In this document: one piece after another, positions 17,190 through 24,947 of the stretch
Position numbering within the stretch: position 1 is the first letter of the stretch
Layout: each line of letters begins with the position of its first letter
DNA from: an uncultured Gammaproteobacteria bacterium
GTDB taxonomy: Bacteria; Pseudomonadota; Gammaproteobacteria; Arenicellales; JAANXG01
DNA: 42,475 bases
NCBI GenBank assembly: GCA_947259875.1
Contig: CAMYNX010000006.1
Span: 1-42,475 of the forward strand
Direction: 5' to 3'
The notes under the pieces: model-generated
Told to the model about the DNA's origin: nothing
The model's input: only the letters and a program-made list of their open reading frames with translations
The model's database searches: none
Program-made: the position numbers and the translations under genes

Positions 17190-18323
17190 TCACATTGAGG
17201 AGGTACTAGCTACGGGCGCTGATGTGTTAGACAACGCTTTGGACGAGTCAATATTTAACAATAACAGGCCATATTTTCTTAAGTCGATCAGGCAGCTAAG
17301 GACATCCTTACGGACCGCGGACTCTTCTATGTTGTACATGTAGCTGATGAGTTTAACTATTTCTGAGGCAGTGTTCCTGCCATCACATAAGTTTAAAATC
17401 ATTGCCGCCGACTCACTAAGTGTTATCCCACCACGTGACCCTGAAACAGACGCGCGGTAACAATCATTGGATGTCACTAGAGAACAACCATGCATGATCT
17501 TGGGTAATACACAATTGGCATTCACCTCAAGCATATCCGTGCTCATCATACTGCCTAACCTTCTGGTATATTCATCATCTTTGACCCAATTCATCAGCAG
17601 GCCCCGCTCAACAGATTTGACGCCTTCATGCAGAGAGATGTTCTTATAAAAGTAATCGTATTCGAATTTCTCCCAATCCTCATGCCACGTCCAGCATCCA
17701 TACTGCATATAAAGTTCGATATAATTGTCCCTTGTCTCCTGTTTGATGGAACATGTAACTAGTTCTGCATCACAAAATTCATAACTGCTCATTAGTCGGT
17801 GCGATTTCATGCTGACACAGCCTGGAAACCAGCAATCAAAACCAAGCAATGCCTGAGCCGCCTGTACCGCCCGGTTGACTTGCACATGCTCCTCATTGCC
17901 ATACTCACCCCACGGATTGTGGGTAAAGATAGTCTCGTAAGTAGCAAGTTCAGCCGTCAATCTGCTGACCAGCTTTGGGAAAACAGTCTCATAGCTTGCC
18001 GGGGATAAATCATGCTGCAGTATTTCAAGACCGTATTCGGATATGACAGGATTATTCCAATTGGCACTGTTTAGCGTGCCGGTTTCATAAAATCCAAGGT
18101 ATGTTACGTTGTCCCGCGGGTATTCTTTTGCAAATATCTTGCGAGCATCAGTGAGTTTCGGGTTTCCTGGCACGTCTGAGTAACAGAAAATAACATGATC
18201 GACTTCCTCCAGAACTGAGCTGAACCACAGCACCTCGTCATCTGGATGGGCTGCGACAATCACTGATTTCCCAGTCCACGTTGATGATTCACCCTTGATC
18301 CTACCGTCTTGTATATTGCTCAT
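17190..18323 (-). CDS. PIG-L/LmbE family deacetylase with C-terminal PqqD-like (RRE) domain
   Basis: A 377-residue protein. Residues 20-160 are a PIG-L/LmbE zinc N-deacetylase domain with AHPDDE (25-30) and THNPWGEYGNEEH (134-146), which supply the zinc ligands and catalytic base. This family removes acetyl groups from N-acetylglucosamine-like sugars. Residues 285-356 form a PqqD-like domain (GGITLSESAAMILNLCDG, ASEIVKLI, LIDLRKYGLLLL). The fusion suggests de-N-acetylation of a sugar carried by a peptide or protein that the PqqD domain holds. It lies 6 bases upstream of the GT32-PqqD gene and about 60 bases downstream of the PqqD-GT2-GT25 gene, all on the same strand. I do not know a characterised enzyme with this architecture. 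Confidence 0.88.
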   Translation of the reverse strand: MSNIQDGRIKGESSTWTGKSVIVAAHPDDEVLWFSSVLEEVDHVIFCYSDVPGNPKLTDARKIFAKEYPRDNVTYLGFYETGTLNSANWNNPVISEYGLEILQHDLSPASYETVFPKLVSRLTAELATYETIFTHNPWGEYGNEEHVQVNRAVQAAQALLGFDCWFPGCVSMKSHRLMSSYEFCDAELVTCSIKQETRDNYIELYMQYGCWTWHEDWEKFEYDYFYKNISLHEGVKSVERGLLMNWVKDDEYTRRLGSMMSTDMLEVNANCVLPKIMHGCSLVTSNDCYRASVSGSRGGITLSESAAMILNLCDGRNTASEIVKLISYMYNIEESAVRKDVLSCLIDLRKYGLLLLNIDSSKALSNTSAPVASTSSM

Positions 18324-18385
18324 TTTTGTACTCTACCGCGTATTGCCGCGTTATCCGCAAAGCTGCAATGTTTACGTGATGTGTC

Positions 18386-20530
18386 TCAGTAATAGTCATC
18401 ACGCATCCATTCATCCTCCTCCTTGAGAATAGTAGCTTGGGTAGCGACCACTTGTGACATAACAACGAGTCCCTGTTGCTTGGGTAGATACTTGTCAATC
18501 GCGGCATGTGTTTTGACCCACTCTTGCATGTCTTCTATTGCAGCAGGTAAGTCATTCAATAGCTTCTCATAGAAAGAGAAATGGTATGCCAGCGCATGTG
18601 CGCAGGTCATCCCTTGCGGACGATCTAGGAAGTTACATTGTGGTAGCTTGCTGTACTTTTTGCCCCACCTCATACCCCCTAGGTAAAACACATTCCATTT
18701 CTTATCTTTGAGTTCTGTTATGCTCTGGCGCAAGTAATCGAGGGTCTTTTCATGGAACATGACGTCATCTTCCAGCACCAGAACATTACGATATCCCTTA
18801 TCCCTGGCTTCCTCGACAATCTTTCGATGTGACAGGGCACAGCCGACGTGGTGTGACTCCGAGGTTTCAATAGCTTCGAAGCGCTTAATCCTGTGCAGTA
18901 TCCCCAGTCGTTGTAAGCGTCTTTGTAGGCTCAGCCAGCGCTCGTTTTCACCTGCTAGATTGATGCAGTAGATTGCTTCAAAAAAATCAAATGGGTTGTT
19001 CTGCTCATTAGAAATTTGTTCGAGTACTCGTCCAATCGTTTCTGCACTGACGTACTCCCTAAAATGTTCGCATACATCATCAGTATCGAGTCCAACTTCC
19101 TCAAATCCGATTAGGTAATTTCGGATACGATCTTCCCATAGATTGTCGTAAGGTGCTCCCCTAGGACGGGCAAAACGATGCATCCATCTCAGAAAGGGTA
19201 GGCAAAGCGTTCTGCTCTTGGCATTGCGGAATTTCTGGTGGATATACCCCTCCTCGCCACCGAAGCCGCGGAAACGGGGGTTATAGCCCTGCCAGGCAGT
19301 TTTTCTGCATGCCGCAAGGCCCATTCCCTGCATCGGGATATCAAAAGGCTCATTATCTGGGTCCAGTCCGCGCTCATCCAATCCCCAGATACCGAACATA
19401 CCCTGCTTCCACACCGGATTAAAATGTGTCGATATACTTCGCATGTCCTCATCTAACAATGGGCCCTGCAGTAGATCGGGTGATCCTGGATTGGCCTCGA
19501 AGTACTCGATCAGTTTGCGAATGGCGCCCGACTCGATAAATACATGCGAATCTATGCACATGACGTAGTCGGTGCACGCTTCACGGAAAACGAAATCCCT
19601 AACAGCTGTTCCACGAATCTCGTTATTGGCTACATATCGACATCCCTCTACCTTTTCTGCGAGGGTCTGCAGGTGATTGGCGCATACTCCGTTCGGATTA
19701 TTGTCGACAATTAGGATCTCCGTTTCATCTGTTACCTCTGGATGGAACAAACGGAGCGCCTGCACTGTGAAGTAGACGCCATCATAGTCATCGTAAGTTG
19801 CCATACCAATGGTGAGTTTCTTCCTCACCGTTTTGTCGGGTACATATACCTTGGTCGTTTCATGTGAACCGGGGGAGAACAATTCACCGATACGCTGTCG
19901 GTCTTGTGGTCCGATTTCGGGTCGGGGTGTTACCTGAAAGTTCGGCGGTAGGATGATCGCCGAGGAGGCATGTTTTAGCCGTCCAATGTCGGTTGTAAAT
20001 ACAAGATCAAAACCCGTTGCATCGCCGTTGCCTGTTTCATCGAGAAGAACAGATAAAACTGCTAGTGAATTTTTATATCCGTCTGTTTTGCAGCTGCTGA
20101 CAACGAGAATATCCGGTTGTTCGTCCGGTGTGACAATCAGAATATCGACCCATTCGGAAAAGAGATTCAGAAAGAAATTGTCATGGATATCGAACGAATC
20201 ATTAAAACCAGTGAAACCCATGCCTAATACAGGCCTAAGAAGCGTGGGTTTTAGTTCAACTAGTCCCCGGTGGAACAACTGTTTGATGGTATCTGAAAGC
20301 ACCATGTCCAGCTTGCCAGCAGTCTCATGGCTTGCCTGGTAAAGCTCTTCAACCATAAACTTCAACGACCTGGAGCCGTCACAGAGCTGATAGATGATTG
20401 CTGCAGTTGTATTGAGGGCGAGCCCACTCATGTTTCCCGGTGGATGGGCAATCAACTGGTCATCGGACCAATGCATCAGCCACTTGCCCTTACGGGTCGG
20501 TTTTAACGAGGAAGGCAGGAGGATTTTCAT
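18386..20530 (-). CDS. PqqD-like domain fused to GT2 and GT25 glycosyltransferase domains
   Basis: A 714-residue multidomain protein. Residues 15-95: PqqD-like (GLALNTTAAIIYQLCDG, hydrophobic C-terminal helix ending RGLVEL). Residues 100-235: an uncharacterised region. Residues 238-480: GT2 (LTIGMATYDDYDGVYF, ILIVDNNPNG, and C325-IDSH as the metal motif; GFGGEEGYIHQKF later). Residues 515-700: GT25/LPS transferase type (EAIYCINLAGENERW, GCALSHRKIVEEA, VLVLEDDVMF). It may therefore add two different sugars in sequence to a substrate held by the PqqD domain. The gene follows the putative substrate gene after a 97-base gap holding a hairpin with a T-run. No signal peptide or membrane helix is seen, so it is cytoplasmic. 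Confidence 0.88.
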   Translation of the reverse strand: MKILLPSSLKPTRKGKWLMHWSDDQLIAHPPGNMSGLALNTTAAIIYQLCDGSRSLKFMVEELYQASHETAGKLDMVLSDTIKQLFHRGLVELKPTLLRPVLGMGFTGFNDSFDIHDNFFLNLFSEWVDILIVTPDEQPDILVVSSCKTDGYKNSLAVLSVLLDETGNGDATGFDLVFTTDIGRLKHASSAIILPPNFQVTPRPEIGPQDRQRIGELFSPGSHETTKVYVPDKTVRKKLTIGMATYDDYDGVYFTVQALRLFHPEVTDETEILIVDNNPNGVCANHLQTLAEKVEGCRYVANNEIRGTAVRDFVFREACTDYVMCIDSHVFIESGAIRKLIEYFEANPGSPDLLQGPLLDEDMRSISTHFNPVWKQGMFGIWGLDERGLDPDNEPFDIPMQGMGLAACRKTAWQGYNPRFRGFGGEEGYIHQKFRNAKSRTLCLPFLRWMHRFARPRGAPYDNLWEDRIRNYLIGFEEVGLDTDDVCEHFREYVSAETIGRVLEQISNEQNNPFDFFEAIYCINLAGENERWLSLQRRLQRLGILHRIKRFEAIETSESHHVGCALSHRKIVEEARDKGYRNVLVLEDDVMFHEKTLDYLRQSITELKDKKWNVFYLGGMRWGKKYSKLPQCNFLDRPQGMTCAHALAYHFSFYEKLLNDLPAAIEDMQEWVKTHAAIDKYLPKQQGLVVMSQVVATQATILKEEDEWMRDDYY

Positions 20531-20578
20531 GTTCCAATTAATTTGGAAATCACGATTTACTTACAGTCCATAACAAAA

Positions 20579-20598
20579 GGCTACCATGGTTGGTAGCC
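20579..20598 (-). terminator. Hairpin plus T-run between substrate gene and PqqD-GT2-GT25 gene
   Basis: GGCTACCA and TGGTAGCC form an 8-bp stem with a 4-base loop. On the minus strand it is followed by TTTTGTTATGG. It lies between the end of the 198-residue protein gene (20628) and the start of the downstream glycosyltransferase gene (20530). The short T-run suggests partial termination, giving more substrate than enzyme mRNA. Confidence 0.6.
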
Positions 20599-20627
20599 CG
20601 CTATATTGTCACACAGATGCTTTCAAA

Positions 20628-21224
20628 TCATCGTGGTGTGGTTGGCGGCGGTGGATCTATTGGTGGATCTAGTGCACAAGTGCCGGTAATAGGAGTTGCC
20701 TCGTAACTCGTCGGTGTGCCACCGTCTATTGTTACCGCGCCATTGATCTTATTTGCTGTTTCATCGTAGGCACCTGTTACACTTACATCGTGGTTACCAC
20801 CACTAGCCTGGTTAGGTGACATTGTCATAAAGAAGTTGAGAGCTGCACTACCCGTATACAACCACCAGTCGGATTCGATTATTACTTGTACATTTGCCAC
20901 ACCATTAACCACGTTTATACAAACCGCGAAACTTAAACCACCAGCGTGCGCCTGCGGGATAAGATACTCCAGTAGATCTGTAACACCGAAAACATTGATA
21001 GGTGTCGAATATGAACCGTTGAGAGCCGAAGGCTGGGCATGTACAGGGAGTATGACCGAGTCGATGACAGGCTTGGTCCATTCTTTCTGTAACGTGGTCG
21101 CACCGACGAACATGCCACCGCCGGCTAAGATCTGTTTCAGCCTCTTGCGCCGGTCCTCGTTACTCTCTGACTCGGTGTTTTTACCAGCTCTTTCCGAATC
21201 ATCAGGCTTCTTGCTGTCTGACAT
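20628..21224 (-). CDS. Exported-looking protein with leader-like N-terminus; candidate substrate of the PqqD system
   Basis: A 198-residue protein of no family I can name with certainty. A charged N-terminus (1-30, with RRKR at 25-28) is followed by a Gly-rich, weakly hydrophobic segment (AGGGMFVGATTL, 34-45), then WTKPVIDSVILP (49-60) and VHAQ (61-64). I recall similar Trp-x-Lys-Pro-Val ... Leu-Pro stretches in other uncharacterised bacterial proteins with Tat-like starts. The rest is rich in Ser, Thr, Asn and Gly with a Pro/Thr tail (PPIDPPPPTTPR) and only two cysteines (102, 183). A good ribosome site (GGGAG) precedes the ATG. It is first in the minus-strand operon with three PqqD-fused enzymes, so it is the natural substrate candidate. 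The two-twin-arginine-like N-terminus could also mean Tat export. Confidence 0.7.
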   Translation of the reverse strand: MSDSKKPDDSERAGKNTESESNEDRRKRLKQILAGGGMFVGATTLQKEWTKPVIDSVILPVHAQPSALNGSYSTPINVFGVTDLLEYLIPQAHAGGLSFAVCINVVNGVANVQVIIESDWWLYTGSAALNFFMTMSPNQASGGNHDVSVTGAYDETANKINGAVTIDGGTPTSYEATPITGTCALDPPIDPPPPTTPR

Positions 21225-21259
21225 GCTACTCCCGTAAATCGTGAATCGTTATCTGCAAA

Positions 21260-21295
21260 CTATTTAATACTATGTTAGCTCCTCTGATATGTAAA
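21260..21295 (-). promoter_or_regulatory. Sigma70-like promoter of the substrate gene operon
   Basis: On the minus strand, TTTACA (21295-21290) and TAGTAT (21272-21267) are separated by exactly 17 bases. They stand about 40 bases before the ATG at 21224, which also has a GGGAG ribosome site. The gene on the other side (21349, plus strand) is divergent, so the 124-base interval probably controls both. No operator palindrome was recognised. Confidence 0.5.
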
Positions 21296-21348
21296 TCGCC
21301 AGATTCATGACTTCAATGTGCTCCCCTTGATTCAGTGGGCGAGATACA

Positions 21349-22479
21349 ATGAGCGGCTATTTAGACTCTCGTGGAAGCAGGCAGGCAATGAAACCGGTCG
21401 CTCTTTACCTCCCTGTCGGACCCGACGTCACATTGCTTGAGGCAAACCTGGATTACTACTCAAATCTCGGTGTATCCCGCATCCTGCTAAGCGTCCATCT
21501 GAGAGATGAATGGTCTGACGGATTTCTCGAAAGGATATCTAAAACGATTAAAGACCACCCCGCTGAGATTGCTCAGATTTACCAGGGGGTGTCTATTGAC
21601 AATAGGTCACGATATATCAATGTTACGCGCGAGCACTGCAATAAAGATGACTGGGTGATCATCGCTGATCTGGATGAATTTCATGAATTTTCTATGCCTC
21701 TCCCAGATGTTGTTTCGTTATGTGAATCGCAAAACTATGACTATGTCACAGGGCAATTTTTGGATCGCGTCGGGTTTGATGGGAAACTGATTGAATACAC
21801 CGGAAACATCTGGGATTGCTTTCCAATTGGAATGCGTCTTACGCGAAAGATTCTAGATGATGATGCCCCAAAAGTTGTACTGGCGCGGGCAGAAATTGGC
21901 ATTAAAGAAGGACATCACTACGCACTTGATGGTATGCGTTACCCAGGTAATGAATGTGCCGCGATTGTTCACCATTTCAAGTGGGATGCTAGTGTTCTTG
22001 TACGTGCCAACCACATGTATAAAGTTCTAGCGGATGCTGGTAATGACTGGTGCATCGAATACTTAAAGCTGTTGGCGTACTTCGAGAAAAATAACGGCCA
22101 TATTTGCATCGATGACACAACGCTAGATGCCTACTGGCCAGGCTACATGCGAACAGAATGTCATGCGCAAGTGGGTTTGCAGGATATTTATAAGGATCCA
22201 AATTTTGTCAAACCGGTATTAGGTGCCATAGAGTCAGTATCATATCCGGACAAGCACCAAAGATTGATTCGCCTTATCGACGGTACAGTCAGATACATCA
22301 ACTCTTCGGCTGCAATCGTGATGGAATTATGCAATGGAGAACGCACTGTCAGAGAAATCTCCCAATTACTGAAATCCAGTTACCCCGAGAAGTGGCACCG
22401 TATTGAAAAGGAAATACAAGAAGCTCTGCGTAAGTTACAGGAGGATAAACTCCTCGACATAAATCCAGATACTTCTTAG
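21349..22479 (+). CDS. GT92/GT2-like glycosyltransferase with C-terminal PqqD-like (RRE) domain
   Basis: A 376-residue protein. Residues 14-about 260 are a GT-A type transferase (Glyco_tranf_2_4/GT92-like): VALYLPVGPDVTLLEANLDY, WVIIADLDEFHEF with the metal-binding D107-L-D109, HHFKWDASVLVRANHMYK near the end. Residues 303-371 form a PqqD-like domain (IDGTVRYINSSAAIVMELCN, VREISQLL, a helix ending LQEDKLLDI). It is divergent from the substrate-operon and completes a set of four PqqD-fused carbohydrate enzymes. An ATG at 21388 (MKPVALY) is an alternative start, preceded by GGCAGG, and would better match the domain boundary. Sugar specificity is unknown. Confidence 0.85.
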   Translation: MSGYLDSRGSRQAMKPVALYLPVGPDVTLLEANLDYYSNLGVSRILLSVHLRDEWSDGFLERISKTIKDHPAEIAQIYQGVSIDNRSRYINVTREHCNKDDWVIIADLDEFHEFSMPLPDVVSLCESQNYDYVTGQFLDRVGFDGKLIEYTGNIWDCFPIGMRLTRKILDDDAPKVVLARAEIGIKEGHHYALDGMRYPGNECAAIVHHFKWDASVLVRANHMYKVLADAGNDWCIEYLKLLAYFEKNNGHICIDDTTLDAYWPGYMRTECHAQVGLQDIYKDPNFVKPVLGAIESVSYPDKHQRLIRLIDGTVRYINSSAAIVMELCNGERTVREISQLLKSSYPEKWHRIEKEIQEALRKLQEDKLLDINPDTS

Positions 22480-22678
22480 TCTTCAATTACGTTACAAGCG
22501 CGTCAAAGATCTTACAAAATTTGACGTAATGTCCAGAGAGTCTGCTAATACGAGAAGAAGACAATGCTCTAAGGCGTTCAGAAGACGTATATGAATATAG
22601 CTGTGTTGAAACAGTAATTCCTATCGATGCAACAAAGACTTCATACTCTAAAATACCAGTGCCAGGAAGAGTGTAGGC

Positions 22679-23701
22679 TTGATTAAGATCGACGTTATAG
22701 AGGATATCACCGCGTTAAAGGTTGTTTCTCCCACCTGGAACAGGCTGCTCGCGAAGAGTTGGACTAAGTCAGTATTCTTAACTTGGGAATGGATTGAAAC
22801 GTGGTGGGAAATTTACCATTCTGATTTCAAGCTGCTGGTATTGTTTGCTTACTATAATGATGTGCCGTGCGGTATTGCACCACTAGTAGTACGTAGGGGC
22901 CGGTCTCCTCGACTCGAATTTTTCGGGCAGAATAAAGCATATGGTGAGTATCTAGATTTCATTATAGTCAACGGTCTGGAATGCGAAGTTACCCCGGCAC
23001 TTTGCAATAAAATTGTAGAGCTTGGTATTTTAGGGAAATGGCGATGTATTTGCTTTGCAGTCATACCGGAAGAATCACCTAATTTTTTATTGATATGCCA
23101 AGCATTTTCTCAGCAAGGGGTCCAGATCCAAAGATCCCCTCCTCGTATTTGCCGATACATTACGATGTCTTCAAGCTGGGAGGAATATCTTGCGTTAAAG
23201 GGTAGGAAATTCCGAAAAAAAGTGGAATACAATGAACGACGCCTATCCCGATCGGGTGAAATTAGAATTGAGTTCCCTAGGGAAGCAGGTGAGATTAATA
23301 GATTTTTTTACGAATTTGCATTTCTCCATAATCTCCGTTGGCGCAAGCCTATAGACAGTGTTTTTCTTGAATTCCACAGACAAATAGCTCACCTGTTTTT
23401 TTCTTTGAATAGACTCATTCTTGGCAGACTACGCGTGGGGGAAGTAGTCGTCGCTACCAAGTATGACTTCATATTTGATAATAAAGTTTGGGGATACCAA
23501 GGGGGATGGCTTTGGGAGTACAAGGACCGTGAGGTAGGAAGCCAAATGTTATGCGAGGTATTAAAGTACTCTATTGAATGTGGACTGCGCGAATATGACT
23601 TTCTAGAAGGAGATAGCTCGTATAAACGAAGATGGAGTACCTCTTTCTATAATACCCTTGATCTTAGTTACAACAACAAAGAACCAGCTTATATAATTTG
23701 A
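22679..23701 (+). CDS. FemAB/GNAT-type acyltransferase (BioF2-like, Acetyltransf_6)
   Basis: A 340-residue protein from a TTG start behind AGGAAGAG. Its N-terminal half (FLTWEWIETWWEIYHSDFK, LVLFAYYNDVPCGIAPLV) and C-terminal GNAT-like core (KFRKKVEYNERRLSRSGEIR, AFLHNLRWRKP, LEGDSSYKRRW) match the FemAB-like/CelD-type acyltransferases. Such proteins transfer acyl or aminoacyl groups to sugars or peptides in exopolysaccharide and cell wall pathways. It lies 199 bases after the GT92-PqqD gene on the same strand and has no PqqD domain. It may decorate the same product; this rests on proximity only. Low GC, like its neighbours. Confidence 0.78.
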   Translation: MIKIDVIEDITALKVVSPTWNRLLAKSWTKSVFLTWEWIETWWEIYHSDFKLLVLFAYYNDVPCGIAPLVVRRGRSPRLEFFGQNKAYGEYLDFIIVNGLECEVTPALCNKIVELGILGKWRCICFAVIPEESPNFLLICQAFSQQGVQIQRSPPRICRYITMSSSWEEYLALKGRKFRKKVEYNERRLSRSGEIRIEFPREAGEINRFFYEFAFLHNLRWRKPIDSVFLEFHRQIAHLFFSLNRLILGRLRVGEVVVATKYDFIFDNKVWGYQGGWLWEYKDREVGSQMLCEVLKYSIECGLREYDFLEGDSSYKRRWSTSFYNTLDLSYNNKEPAYII

Positions 23702-23793
23702 TGGTATTGACAAGTTAACTTTTCATGCCAAGCAAAATGCCAGCAGAATTCATCTACATCGCTGCAGCATATTTCCAAGTCGCAAACGCACGT

Positions 23794-23970
23794 CATCTAT
23801 GTCGCATCTTGCGCGCTTACCCCGTCTACTACCATAGTTCCCGAACTCACCTGTCCTTAAACAAAGATCCACCTAATACAAGACCGGTTGAACCGTCCGA
23901 GATCGGAAACATTTTCGCTTTCCCGCAGGTTGGCGGCCTTCATCATCGATACACACGTTTAGTCGCATGA
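23794..23970 (+). pseudogene. IS481-type integrase-core transposase, C-terminal remnant
   Basis: The last 58 codons of this frame read HLCRILRAYPVYYHSSRTHL, SLNKDPPNTRPVEP and FPQVGGLHHRY, the well-known C-terminal signature of IS481/IS3-type integrases (YYHxxRTHLxLxKD...GGLHHRY). The catalytic DDE region is missing. After the stop, GTGTTAGCGAAAATGTGTAT at about 23976-23996 resembles an IS481 end. The frame extends upstream to 23725 without homology. Confidence 0.8.
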
Positions 23971-24027
23971 ATCGTGTTAGCGAAAATGTGTATCGTAATT
24001 CTGCCGATCTAATTAACAGGAGGGACA

Positions 24028-24119
24028 ACGTGAGGGGGTCCACTTCATACACCCGATAGATCAGCTTGGCCCAGGCGGCGCGGGCGCTGCGCCGCAGGTC
24101 GGTGTCCGGCTCGGTGATC
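24028..24119 (-). pseudogene. IS91-type transposase fragment (copy of part of 25138-25957)
   Basis: About 90 bases (core GTGAGGGGGTCCACTTCATA and CAGGTCGGTGTCCGGCTCGG) are nearly identical to 25345-25436 inside the larger IS91-type remnant, in the same orientation. Only this internal piece is present. Confidence 0.75.
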
Positions 24120-24120
24120 T

Positions 24121-24179
24121 AAAAGGGGTCGGTGACAAATGATAAAGCTAATGATTCTCAATTGTCACCGACCCCTTTT
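24121..24179. repeat. Perfect 18-bp inverted repeat, MITE/REP-like
   Basis: AAAAGGGGTCGGTGACAA (24121-24138) pairs perfectly with 24162-24179 around a 23-base AT-rich loop. A T-rich run follows, with imperfect repeats of TTTTTGTTCT. The 'GGGGTCGGTGACA' end is common in dispersed palindromic elements linked to IS200-like transposases. It could also act as a terminator. Confidence 0.65.
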
Positions 24180-24259
24180 GTTCTAACCGACCCTTTTTGT
24201 TCTTTTTGTTTTGTTCTTTCCTTTGTTCAAGGTTCTAATGAGGCTGCTACACGCTCGAT

Positions 24260-24694
24260 TTACACATTCGACTTCGCGTAATCATCTACGAACCGCATCG
24301 TCAATCGGATCTGCTTCAGAGTCGCCTTCATGAGGTCGCGTTGACTGATGACTTTCTTCAGGATCCCGTCTTCAATTAACGGCAGATGACGAATATTGTG
24401 TTCCGACATCAACTTCATAGCATTCATCACCGTATCGTGCGGCGAACACACCACCACGTCCCTGGTCATCAGGTCCTCGACGCTGAGAGCAAGCGCTGCC
24501 GATCCATGCTGCGCAACGGCTCGGACAATATCGCGCTCGGACAGTATCCCTAGCAGTCCGCCCGCACCGTCGCGAACCGGCAGGACGCCGATGTTGTGCT
24601 CCGCTAATAGCGACGACGCTTCTTCGAGGTTGTTGTCAGAGCGGCAGGCCAACATCTCTTCGTTATGCTGCGTAGTCACATCTCCGACTTTCAT
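24260..24694 (-). CDS. Protein with paired CBS domains
   Basis: A 144-residue cytoplasmic protein consisting of two CBS motifs: residues 1-65 (VLPVRDGAGGLLGILSERDIV) and 72-130 (HNIRHLPLIEDGILKKVISQRDL). CBS pairs bind adenosine nucleotides and act as energy or redox sensors. As a stand-alone protein it probably regulates something else, which cannot be identified from context. The ATG at 24694 has a strong ribosome site (AGGAGGAGGAAAAC). It sits alone among mobile-element remnants but is itself intact. Confidence 0.9.
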   Translation of the reverse strand: MKVGDVTTQHNEEMLACRSDNNLEEASSLLAEHNIGVLPVRDGAGGLLGILSERDIVRAVAQHGSAALALSVEDLMTRDVVVCSPHDTVMNAMKLMSEHNIRHLPLIEDGILKKVISQRDLMKATLKQIRLTMRFVDDYAKSNV

Positions 24695-24947
24695 GTTTTC
24701 CTCCTCCTGGCTGGGTCAGTGCGATGGGTACAAATTCGCACGAGCTGTACCGTAAGGATCTGATCCATCCATACGGTCAGCGGTGATCATCCTCCGCCGT
24801 TTCACGGATATCAAGCCTGTCTGCATCGCACCGGCGACGACATGTGCCGGGAATCGCCGCATGGGGACGAACCTTCTCTTTGCTGCCATCCGCCCTCAAC
24901 GCCCAACTCCGGTCGTTCGAGCACCCGAAAAGACATTATTTCAAATA

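Noticed and set aside
16176-22479. PQQ cofactor biosynthesis because of the PqqD-like domains
   Set aside because: No PqqA peptide, PqqB, PqqC or radical SAM PqqE is present, and the domains are fused to sugar enzymes.
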